NCBI GenBank assembly: GCA_027593305.1
Contig: JAQCJA010000262.1
Location: 1-6,780, forward strand
Length of the DNA stretch: 6,780 bases
Direction of reading: 5' to 3'
Source: a bacterium
Lineage (GTDB): Bacteria > Latescibacterota > UBA2968 > UBA8231
The notes below the pieces were generated by a model that saw nothing but the letters and a program-made list of their open reading frames with translations, did no database searches and was not told where the DNA came from. Positions within the stretch are counted from its first letter, which is position 1; each line of letters starts with the position of its first letter. Below are positions 1-5,963 of this stretch, piece by piece. The position numbers and the translations under genes are program-made.

Positions 1-1072
1 GGTTGCCTTCCCCCGTGGCTCGCCGGCGCCCCAGCGCACAGGCAATACCGTGGACCAGACGGAGCTGATGCAGGGACCACTCCGGCGTGTGTTCCACGCT
101 GTAGAGGATGCTCGGCTGCAGACCGGTTGTGATATCCAGAACCAGCAGGCTGTCCCCCTTCAGCACATAGGCACGGTCGCCGTCGAGTGCCATCGCCGTC
201 GCCGGCGTACCAACCGTCACCGTTGCTATGGGATGGATCGGCTTGTTTCGGTCCGGCATGAGCCGGGGCAGCGTCATCAACAGCGTCACCAGCACGAAGG
301 CGCTGACGACAAGACTGCGTCTGCTGAGCGAAAACTGCCGATACCGTGTCAGCATGAGAGTTGATGTGACCAGTGCGAGCCCAATGAGGCTTCCCGCCAG
401 CAGCGTGCGGCGCAAAATGGGGCCCGCGTGGGTGGCGACCTGCAGCAGCCTGCCGTCTGTGCTGAATGGCAGATTCAGCAGATCCGCCGGAGCCGTGAAG
501 CGGTGCTCGATTTCGGGGAACAGAAAGTGGGCCAGCATGAAAAACATGAGGGCCACAAGGGCCACGACGGCTCCCGCCCCGGCCGCCTCCGCCGGGTTGT
601 CCGTCGCCGCCGAGGTGGCGAACACCGTGGCGTAGAGAACGAGCATCGGCAGGTACCAGGCGTAGACCATGGCCGGCCAGGACACATCGTGCAGCAGTTG
701 GGGTACGTCCCCCTGCCATAGAGACACCGGTGCAATAGGGGTGGCGTAGACCATCGCCCAGAAGGCACCGATCACGAGCAACAGGCCCATTGCGCCCACG
801 AGGAACTTGGCCAGCAGAATGCGACCGATGGTCGTCGGCCGGACAAGCAGGAATTCGAGCGTGCCCCGACTGCGCTCCCCGGCAACAACGTCCATTGCCA
901 GCACGCCGGCACACAGGCCGCCGATCGCCATCGCCCAACCATCGGCGTCGGCAGCGAAATTTCTGTTGAAGTGATCCAGTTGCCGCAACGCGTGCACGAG
1001 AAGCACGACGCCCAGACCGGTGGCGACCTTGTAGGCGTTCTCGTGTACTTCCTTCCACAAGAGTGCTCTCAT
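1..1072 (-). CDS. ABC-2-type transporter permease with C-terminal propeller-like domain (3' end outside window)
   Basis: Inner-membrane subunit of an ABC exporter, partner of the ATPase encoded just upstream. The frame is open from ATG 1072 to the window edge (357 codons visible, no stop). A hydrophobic helix begins near residue 15 and is followed by the stretch VAGERSRGTLEFLLVRP, typical of ABC-2 permeases. Further helices read ILLAKFLVGAMGLLLVIG, VYAWYLPMLVLYATVF, AGAVVALVALMFFMLAHF, TLLAGSLIGLALVTSTLML and LVVSAFVLVTLLM. After the last helix, from about residue 273, the protein becomes soluble and reads like the first blade of a beta-propeller (TAMALDGDRAYVLKGDSLLV). That tail is not part of an ordinary ABC-2 permease, and its length is unknown because the gene leaves the window. 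ATG 1072 is chosen because the hydrophobic N-terminus starts there and because the ATPase stop would overlap it as ATGA if the frame were intact. Family call is secure; the exported substrate is unknown. Confidence 0.85.
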   Translation of the reverse strand, partial: MRALLWKEVHENAYKVATGLGVVLLVHALRQLDHFNRNFAADADGWAMAIGGLCAGVLAMDVVAGERSRGTLEFLLVRPTTIGRILLAKFLVGAMGLLLVIGAFWAMVYATPIAPVSLWQGDVPQLLHDVSWPAMVYAWYLPMLVLYATVFATSAATDNPAEAAGAGAVVALVALMFFMLAHFLFPEIEHRFTAPADLLNLPFSTDGRLLQVATHAGPILRRTLLAGSLIGLALVTSTLMLTRYRQFSLSRRSLVVSAFVLVTLLMTLPRLMPDRNKPIHPIATVTVGTPATAMALDGDRAYVLKGDSLLVLDITTGLQPSILYSVEHTPEWSLHQLRLVHGIACALGRRRATGEGN

Positions 1073-1982
1073 CGCAGGCCCCCCCCAGCCGACGCGCGTG
1101 GGGACGAACCAGTTCGACGAAGCTTTCCTCCAGACTCATGTCGACGACGTCGACGATCTCTGCACCCGCAGCCTGCAAGGCCTGTCGACGGGCCTCATCG
1201 TACCCGGCGATGGTGACGAGACGCCGATCACCTGTGCCCTCGATCTCACCGACACCCTCAACACCACGCAGACCTGCATCATTGTCGTCTGCCAGCCGCA
1301 CCAGAACTTTCTTTACCCGCCCTTTGAAAGTGTCGGTGTCCTCACAGGCAAGCAGTCTGCCCGCCTCGATCACTGCAACACGGTCGGCCACTCTCTCCAC
1401 TTCGTGCACCATATGCGAGGACAGCAGGACCGTGCGCCCCTCCTGCTGAATGACCTGCACGATGCTCTCGAGAAAGTCGCGTCGCACGAGCACATCCAGG
1501 CCCGTCGCCGGTTCGTCGAGAATCAACAGTTCCGGGTCATGACCCATGGCCAGCACCAGCGCCAGTTGTGCGCCCATGCCCCGGGACAGGTTCTTCACCT
1601 TGCGCTCAGGATCCAGGCCGAACTGATCGAGCAGGTCGGCCACGTGCTTGTCGTTCCAGTGCGCGTAGAACGTGGCCGTGAAGCCCACCAGTTCCCGCAC
1701 CCGCATCCAGCCGTAGAGCTGGGGCGTCTCGGCGACGTAGCCAATGCGTTGCCGCAGAGCCAGGCCATCCTTGACCGGATCGAACCCCAGGACTCGCACA
1801 CTGCCTCTGGTCGGTCGCTGCAGCCCGAGCAGAGCCTTGATGGTCGTCGTCTTGCCGGCGCCGTTGCGCCCGAGGAAACCGAAGATCCGGCCTCGCTCCA
1901 CTGTGAGATTGAGTCCATCCACCGCCGTCGTATTGCCGTAGCGATGTATGAGATCTTCGATCCGGATGACTACTTCGGACAT
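1069..1982 (-). CDS. ABC transporter ATP-binding protein, frame broken at a G8 tract near its C-terminus
   Basis: Cytoplasmic ATPase that would power the permease encoded downstream. In order: Walker A GRNGAGKTTT (residues 38-47), an A-E-T-P segment at the Q-loop position (84-87), signature LSRGM in place of LSGGQ (132-136), Walker B LLILDEP (152-158), D-loop ATGLD, and the H-loop histidine in LSSH (H190). A C-terminal domain ends near SLEESFVELVRP. The start at 1982 lies 3 nt after the GntR stop, with an AGGGGGAG ribosome site about 10 nt upstream. After residue 299 the frame enters eight G (1086-1079 on the minus strand) and then finds no stop to the window edge. With nine G it would end ...LGGGLR and stop at 1071-1069, overlapping the permease ATG. 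I place the end there as the probable intact form. The ATPase call is firm; the exact 3' end as sequenced is not. Confidence 0.85.
1079..1086 (-). repeat. G8 homopolymer at the ATPase-permease junction
   Basis: Eight consecutive G on the coding strand, seven bases upstream of the permease ATG and inside the last codons of the ATPase. G9 would give an ATGA stop/start overlap. G8, as sequenced, leaves the ATPase frame open through the permease. G7 would fuse ATPase and permease in frame. The tract length therefore decides the protein product. Confidence 0.9.
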
Positions 1983-1985
1983 AGG

Positions 1986-2390
1986 CTAGTCTCCCCCTGA
2001 GTCCGGCTCGTGCAATTGGCTGGAGAAAACCTGACGCAACTGCGTGTCCGTCAGACCCAGGGCCCGCCCCTCATGAATCGCCTCCTGCAGGCGCCGGGCC
2101 ACGATGCGTTGTTTCTCGGCGGCCGCCATGTCCGCCGCGGCCTGCGAGACAAAGGTTCCTGTACCGCGCTTCTTGTAGACCAGTCCCTCCCGCTCCAGTT
2201 CTGCATAGGCCCGCACCACCGTATTGGGATTGATCAGGTATGTCTCGGCCATGGCGCGCACCGACGGTAGTTCATCGTCGGTGCGCAGTCCACCACTGGC
2301 AAGCAGGTACTTGATCTGCATCTGGATTTGCGCGTAGAGGGGCTCTGCCCGAGTTGGGTCGAGTCGGAAATGCAGGGAGGTTTCTGCCAT
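1986..2390 (-). CDS. YtrA-type GntR family transcriptional regulator
   Basis: DNA-binding repressor of the GntR family, 134 residues. The winged helix spans about residues 17-82: PLYAQIQMQIKYLLASG, then LPSVRAMAETYLINPNTVVR (helix-turn-helix), then LEREGLVYKKRGTGTFVS (wing). The C-terminal part is only about 50 residues and helical, too short for the FadR, HutC or MocR effector domains. This is the hallmark of the YtrA subgroup. Genes of that subgroup normally lie in front of an ABC transporter they control, as here: its TAG stop is 3 nt before the ATPase start. It begins 18 nt after the stop of the small HTH gene, without a clear ribosome site, so coupled translation is likely. Its probable target is the inverted repeat at 2622-2645 (inference). 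Family and subgroup are well supported; the inducing signal is unknown. Confidence 0.92.
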   Translation of the reverse strand: MAETSLHFRLDPTRAEPLYAQIQMQIKYLLASGGLRTDDELPSVRAMAETYLINPNTVVRAYAELEREGLVYKKRGTGTFVSQAAADMAAAEKQRIVARRLQEAIHEGRALGLTDTQLRQVFSSQLHEPDSGGD

Positions 2391-2408
2391 CTACTGAAGC
2401 GGCTGGGA

Positions 2409-2591
2409 TCAGCTGCTCACTGCCTCTTCACGGGACCGCCTCTTGCGGGCCCACGGCGTGTCGAGGTCGTACTTCCGACACAGCCGGCTGAAGCTCCGCG
2501 GCGTGATCCCCATGGCACGACTGGCGTCGTTGACGCTGTGATAGATACGCGCAACGCGTTCCACCTGATCTTTCGTAAAGCCCCTGTCCAT
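2409..2591 (-). CDS. Small helix-turn-helix protein, function unknown
   Basis: A 60-residue basic protein with a homeodomain-like helix-turn-helix. Helix 1 is about residues 7-18 (KDQVERVARIYH), helix 2 about 21-27 (NDASRAMG), and the recognition helix about 30-42 (TPRSFSRLCRKYD), followed by an Arg/Lys-rich tail (WARKRRSR). The frame could start further upstream at 2705, giving 98 residues. I choose ATG 2591 because GGAGAGGG lies about 9 nt upstream, because the HTH begins straight after it, and because the longer form would read through the operator-like repeat and into the sulfatase relic. It is the first gene of the unit that continues into the GntR regulator and the ABC transporter, so it may be a second regulator of that operon. 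I do not recognise a named family. Resemblance is general, to Fis-like or sigma-region-4-like HTH folds. Confidence 0.7.
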   Translation of the reverse strand: MDRGFTKDQVERVARIYHSVNDASRAMGITPRSFSRLCRKYDLDTPWARKRRSREEAVSS

Positions 2592-2621
2592 GATATCAAT
2601 CCCTCTCCAGCTGTCTGGATT

Positions 2622-2645
2622 AGTGTGTCGGTTTATTGACACACT
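2622..2645. promoter_or_regulatory. Operator-like inverted repeat AGTGTGTC-N8-GACACACT
   Basis: Perfect 8-bp arms around an 8-bp AT-rich spacer (24 bp in all), centred about 43 nt upstream of the small HTH gene and inside the only sizeable gap of the left block (2592-2674). Perfect dyads of this size are typical operators for dimeric regulators, and the YtrA-type protein in the same operon is the obvious candidate. A TTGACA lies at 2678-2673 on the minus strand. No convincing -10 box follows at 16-18 nt, so I do not call the promoter exactly. The repeat has no T-run after it, so a terminator is unlikely. Confidence 0.55.
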
Positions 2646-2894
2646 GATACAGTCCACTGAAAGGTGACCACATGTCAAGAGAAACTTTCTTCGACGGTGA
2701 AACACGCCTCTGTCACCTCGCTGTCGGCGCAGCGGATGCGCACGGCACGGGCCCGCACCGTTGTCACCCCCGTGGACAGGGGGACGGGCTCGCCATACAG
2801 GCGCCAGCGATCAGCTGGATCCCGGTCTGTAGCATACGCCAGCGAGGCGCCCTGTGTCGGGCAGTGCAATTGCAGTCGACAGGGATGCGGGAAC

Positions 2895-2942
2895 GATCCA
2901 CCGGACGATCCACCGGACGATCCACCGGACGATCCACCGGAC
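2895..2942. repeat. Four perfect 12-bp tandem repeats (GATCCACCGGAC)
   Basis: Four identical, contiguous 12-bp units inside the C-terminal part of the sulfatase relic. On the coding strand they give a Gly-Ser linker, SGGSSGGSSGGSSGGS, in frame. The perfect identity of the copies points to recent slippage expansion. Being multiples of 3, changes in copy number would not have shifted the frame. Confidence 0.95.
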
Positions 2943-3186
2943 AGCAGCTCGAGTCCCATTGCCGTCGCCGCAATGGGCGCGAAAGACACTGCCGCCGTAA
3001 CCGGCTGAACACCGTCGGGCCACCAGCGGCGTACCATCTCTTCCTCGGCGATGTCACCCAGATCCCCCACGTCCGCCTGCCAGCGGCTCAGTGCCTGGCG
3101 CAGGCGCTCCAGGATGGGCTGGAGTTGAAACATTTCACGTGGGGTGGCGGACAGGCCGAGTAGGGCAGCGGTCGTTCGGGTTCCAC

Positions 3187-3230
3187 GGTGTGTGTCGTAC
3201 GCATGTATGGTGTATGTCGTACGCATGTGA
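3187..3230. repeat. 22-bp imperfect tandem duplication inside the sulfatase relic
   Basis: Two adjacent copies of a 22-bp unit (3187-3208 and 3209-3230) sharing GGTGTRTGTCGTACGCATGT, with one mismatch in those 20 bases (G3192 versus A3214) and a divergent last two bases. On the coding strand the copies read MRTTYT and, one frame over, MRTTHT. The second is the normal sulfatase sequence. Because 22 is not a multiple of 3, the duplication shifts the frame. Confidence 0.9.
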
Positions 3231-3447
3231 TGCGTCCCGATCGACGTCGGATACATGCCGGTAATGATGGCCGACCGACTCGGGGCGCATACACCGGCAA
3301 CAGAAAAGGCCCGCGGATAGATTCACCCGGCTGCGGCAAGGCGATCGATGTTGGGCATGCGCGCTACCTCGTCCCCGTAACAGCCGAAGCGCGGACTGGT
3401 ATCCTCCAGAGAGGTCCACAGGATGTTCGGTCGGTCCATGTGCGGAC

Positions 3448-4863
3448 TCACGATCCCGCCAGAGTGACGACGACGACATGGGGACCCGGCGGCGTCAGCA
3501 AAGCAATCACGGCGCCGCCGGCAGTTGAACCCGCAGCACCTTCAACCCAGCGACTGGCGGCGATATCAAGAAGCGCCACGTCCCAGGGCCCGCCGGCGAC
3601 GCCGATCAGATCCAGACCGACCTTGCCGCCCTGGGGGAAGTAGACGGCATACTGGCGACCCGGCACGCGGGTCAGGTAGGCTTCGTTCGTACTGCGATCG
3701 TGCAGCAGGTGGTGTTCCGCATCGAGTTCGGCATGAAACACATCAAAGCGGGATGCCAGCAGGCGTGCGCTGCGCAGATTGGCTTGCGCCAGATCACTCA
3801 GCCCGAGACCGGAAGGGGGCCGGTGAAAGCGACTGGAAGCGAACCCGCCAATGAGGTTGCGCCAGAAGGTCTGCTGGGCGTGTTCTGTGTCGATGCCTCG
3901 ATCCATCCACTTGGACGTGTCCGCGCCGTAAATCTTGGTCGAGTTCATGGGTCGCGGATGATCAGTCAGATAGGCGCGCACCCACTGGGCCCGATCCCAG
4001 TTCGTCTCGCCGGGGTTGTGTGAGTTCTGCGCGATATCGACGAACGAATAGAGTTCAGCGTGATCAAACGTTGGCCGGTGGGTCTCGTGGCGCACATCCC
4101 AGTTGTCCCACATTTTGGTCATGTGCACCTCGATACCGGCACGGGCCGCCCGCGCCCGGACGTAGTGAGCCCAGTAGCGTCCCCAGGCCGGGTCCCCTGA
4201 AGTTTCGTTATCCATGCAGTAGAGGACATGATCAAATGGCAGGGAGATCGACAGCACTTTGTCGATGAAGGCGTGCTGGAATTCCAGCACAATCCGGTTG
4301 TCCCGCAGGTCCGGTACCGTGTAGAAGAAGGGCTGCCGATTGGCACCTGGATGGTCGGGATACTCGGCGGCCAGCAAGGATGTCTCGTGGCTGTAGTTGA
4401 CGTTGTTCTTCGGATGAAACGGGTCTGCCTGCCAATTGCCCTGGCTGTGATCGAAACGATCCCATAACTCGATCTGCACGATGATGCCACGTGCCGCCGT
4501 CAGCTGCAGCATCCGCTCAAAACGCTGCCAGTACGCCTCGTTCCAGCGAGTCAGGTCGTAACGCCCGGCGTCGTCCATGGCGTACGCCTTGATCTCGAAG
4601 CCTCGATCAGGCCGATCCGACATGGTGTTGCGGATATAGTTGCCACCTGCGGCCAACAGCAGATCCAGGTGCGCTTCGAGATCGGGGATCTGGAACAGAT
4701 TGTCCTTCACCGTGCCGCCCAGCAGCCAGACCGGCTCACCATGATACTGCCAGAAGCGCGGATTTTCGGGCCAGGGCTGGATGCGGTCTGCGTTGCCCTG
4801 AGCCTGGGTCGTCGTTTGCATAAGGATCAATCCCGTGAGTGTCAGCAGCAGGTTGCGCCGCAT
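3448..4863 (-). CDS. Secreted glycoside-hydrolase-like TIM-barrel protein with C-terminal beta domain
   Basis: A 471-residue protein with a Sec signal peptide (RR, then LLLTLTGLILM, likely cut near TQAQ at about residue 21). The body reads like a cellulase-fold (alpha/beta)8 barrel: FWQYHGEPVWLLGGTVKDN (38-55), LLLAAGGNYIRNTM, a helix and strand ending IVQIELWDRFDH (128-139), and LYCMDNETSGD (214-224), whose N219-E220 pair is placed like the acid/base Asn-Glu of clan-A glycosidases. Later come VDIAQNSH (275-282) and MNSTKIYG (306-313). From about residue 395 there is a small beta domain (YAVYFPQGGKVGLDL), like the C-terminal domain of DUF4038/GH140-type enzymes. It is exported, probably to the periplasm or outside. 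Its start is 8 nt after the lipoprotein stop with no strong ribosome site, suggesting coupling, and the sulfatase relic starts 8 nt after its TGA. A role in sulfated polysaccharide breakdown is inferred from that neighbour. Exact family and substrate are not determined. Confidence 0.8.
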   Translation of the reverse strand: MRRNLLLTLTGLILMQTTTQAQGNADRIQPWPENPRFWQYHGEPVWLLGGTVKDNLFQIPDLEAHLDLLLAAGGNYIRNTMSDRPDRGFEIKAYAMDDAGRYDLTRWNEAYWQRFERMLQLTAARGIIVQIELWDRFDHSQGNWQADPFHPKNNVNYSHETSLLAAEYPDHPGANRQPFFYTVPDLRDNRIVLEFQHAFIDKVLSISLPFDHVLYCMDNETSGDPAWGRYWAHYVRARAARAGIEVHMTKMWDNWDVRHETHRPTFDHAELYSFVDIAQNSHNPGETNWDRAQWVRAYLTDHPRPMNSTKIYGADTSKWMDRGIDTEHAQQTFWRNLIGGFASSRFHRPPSGLGLSDLAQANLRSARLLASRFDVFHAELDAEHHLLHDRSTNEAYLTRVPGRQYAVYFPQGGKVGLDLIGVAGGPWDVALLDIAASRWVEGAAGSTAGGAVIALLTPPGPHVVVVTLAGS

Positions 4864-4871
4864 GGCAAGGA

Positions 4872-5963
4872 TTACCAGCCGGAGCGCTTCACGATCAGCG
4901 CCCGCTCCATCAGGCGGCGCGCACCGGCCTCCGGTTCTACGTCAGCCAACTGGCGGTAGATGCCGACGAAGACCTCGACATCGTTCTCGATTTCCGTCTC
5001 GAATTCGGGCAGGATCAAGCGGGTGTAGTACGCGGTCAGGCCAGCGTAGGCAGCGTACGTCGTCCAGTCCATCTCACCGGCAGCAAGATCCCGGTTCGAC
5101 ATTTCCTGGTAGAGCCCCACCAGCAGGTGCGTACCAACTTCATGGACGATGAGTCCCAGCATGCGTTCGAGATCCATGTCGGCCGACAGCAGGCTGCGGT
5201 GATAGCCAATGCTGGTAATCCCCGTGCCTGCGGGCGCGGCCGTCAGTAGGACCTCGTAGCGCCTGCCGCGGAACCGTTCACCGGTCAAGTCCTCCCACGC
5301 ATCCAGCAGATCCAGAGACCAGAGCCTGCCATTCATCTCATCCGCAGTGAGATCCAGATCCTGTTCGACATTGCGCCAGACATCCTCTTCCCATGCCTGG
5401 TAGTTGTGCTCGAATACATGGACGAGCTGGCGTACGGCACGCAGGTAGGTCTCATACACCTGTGACCGGCTGTAGAAGAACCCTTCGAAATCGAACAGCC
5501 ACCACGACAGGCGTGCCTGCTCCTTCGGATACAGGTCGCGGATGGGGTCATACCGCCGACGACGCATGGCTTCATCCAGCGCACGCAGGTACTCAGACAG
5601 ATCGAATTCGTCACTCAGGGGAAGGTAGGCGGGCAAGAGCACGAAAAACGGGGCCAGATCGCCGGTGACACCGTAGCCCCATTGCAGCATCGGGGCGTGC
5701 CGCTGGAGAATCTGATGACTCTCGAGATCGACGGTCTGCCCCCATGTGTCGGCGTATTTCGTGCGCCACGGCAGCCCGGCGACGGCCGTCAGATGCGCGA
5801 GGTAATTGGGCAGTTTCTCGACAACGCAGACCACATCCTTGTCGCGCTCAACGGCGAAGGCCGGCGGTACGCCGCCGCTGTGGGGCCGCGTTGCCGGGGC
5901 AGCGCACCCAGCCAGTATCAGCACGATCACCCACCTGGCCGCTGCAGAACAGGCGCCCCTCAT
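4872..5963 (-). CDS. Lipoprotein with HEVGTH (HExxxH) putative metallopeptidase motif
   Basis: A 363-residue envelope lipoprotein. The signal peptide is followed by the lipobox LAGC at 17-20, so mature Cys20 would be lipidated. The mature part is largely helical, with many Trp/Tyr/Glu residues (e.g. LSWWLFDFEGFFYSRSQVYE, 152-171). A predicted helix carries LIVHEVGTHLLVGLYQEM (271-288) with H274, E275 and H279. This HExxxH spacing is what I recall for the DUF1704/MATCAP-like peptidases and differs from the usual HExxH. Acidic residues downstream (E297, and E320, E322, E324, E326) are candidates for the third metal ligand. The QEGLA motif of bacterial DUF1704 proteins is not visible, so membership is uncertain and activity is inference. 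ATG 5963 overlaps the HAD gene's stop (ATGA), with a GGTGA ribosome site just upstream. The next gene starts 8 nt after its TAA. Confidence 0.8.
   Translation of the reverse strand: MRGACSAAARWVIVLILAGCAAPATRPHSGGVPPAFAVERDKDVVCVVEKLPNYLAHLTAVAGLPWRTKYADTWGQTVDLESHQILQRHAPMLQWGYGVTGDLAPFFVLLPAYLPLSDEFDLSEYLRALDEAMRRRRYDPIRDLYPKEQARLSWWLFDFEGFFYSRSQVYETYLRAVRQLVHVFEHNYQAWEEDVWRNVEQDLDLTADEMNGRLWSLDLLDAWEDLTGERFRGRRYEVLLTAAPAGTGITSIGYHRSLLSADMDLERMLGLIVHEVGTHLLVGLYQEMSNRDLAAGEMDWTTYAAYAGLTAYYTRLILPEFETEIENDVEVFVGIYRQLADVEPEAGARRLMERALIVKRSGW

Larger units (their letters stand above)
2675..3439 (-). pseudogene. Sulfatase relic: nonsense codon, tandem duplication and large internal deletion
   Basis: Remains of a secreted-type sulfatase, the formylglycine enzymes that remove sulfate esters, here probably from a polysaccharide. 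From ATG 3439 the first 38 codons read MDRPNILWTSLEDTSPRFGC and on to NIDRLAAAG, the sulfatase N-terminus. TGA follows at 3325-3323. In the same frame the sequence resumes with IYPRAFSVAGVCAPSRSAII and TGMYPTSIGTHHMRTTYT, including the C-x-P-S-R signature whose Cys becomes formylglycine. Then come a 22-bp duplication, a short piece in a shifted frame (MRTTHTVEPERPLPY ... PPPHVKCF), and an abrupt jump to the C-terminal region (TPREMFQLQPILERLRQALS, then WWPDGVQPVTA). The end is a chitobiase-C-terminal-like beta domain (CPTQGASLAYATD to the TGA at 2675). The middle of the enzyme, about 350 residues judged from the usual family length, is missing. It starts 8 nt after the glycoside-hydrolase-like gene and was probably its operon partner. 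It cannot make an active enzyme. Confidence 0.88.

Noticed and set aside
1098..2000. 300-codon plus-strand open frame opposite the ABC ATPase
   Set aside because: The opposite strand encodes a clear ATPase with Walker A, signature, Walker B and H-loop. The plus-strand product shows no recognisable domain.
2622..2645. Inverted repeat as a rho-independent terminator of the sulfatase unit
   Set aside because: The stem is not GC-dense throughout, the loop is 8 nt, and no T-run follows on either strand.
2592..2705. Longer 98-residue form of the small HTH protein starting at 2705
   Set aside because: The extra 38 residues cross the operator-like repeat and enter the sulfatase relic, whereas the start at 2591 has a good ribosome site and directly precedes the HTH.
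2895..2942. Tandem repeats as a CRISPR array
   Set aside because: The units are 12 bp, contiguous and without spacers, and lie inside coding sequence.
2672..3163. 163-codon plus-strand open frame with an upstream TTGACA at 2636
   Set aside because: It lies antisense to recognisable sulfatase sequence, its protein has no domain-like pattern, and no -10 box follows the TTGACA at a proper distance.
2675..3256. 193-codon minus-strand frame from ATG 3256 as a complete novel protein
   Set aside because: It is the remainder of the sulfatase after the TGA, starting inside the conserved segment ITGMYPTSIGTHHMRTT and crossing the duplication and the deletion junction.
3323..3325. TGA as a selenocysteine codon
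   Set aside because: Sulfatases use Cys or Ser at the C/S-x-P-S-R site, which is elsewhere and intact. No insertion hairpin is evident, and the gene carries two further disabling lesions.
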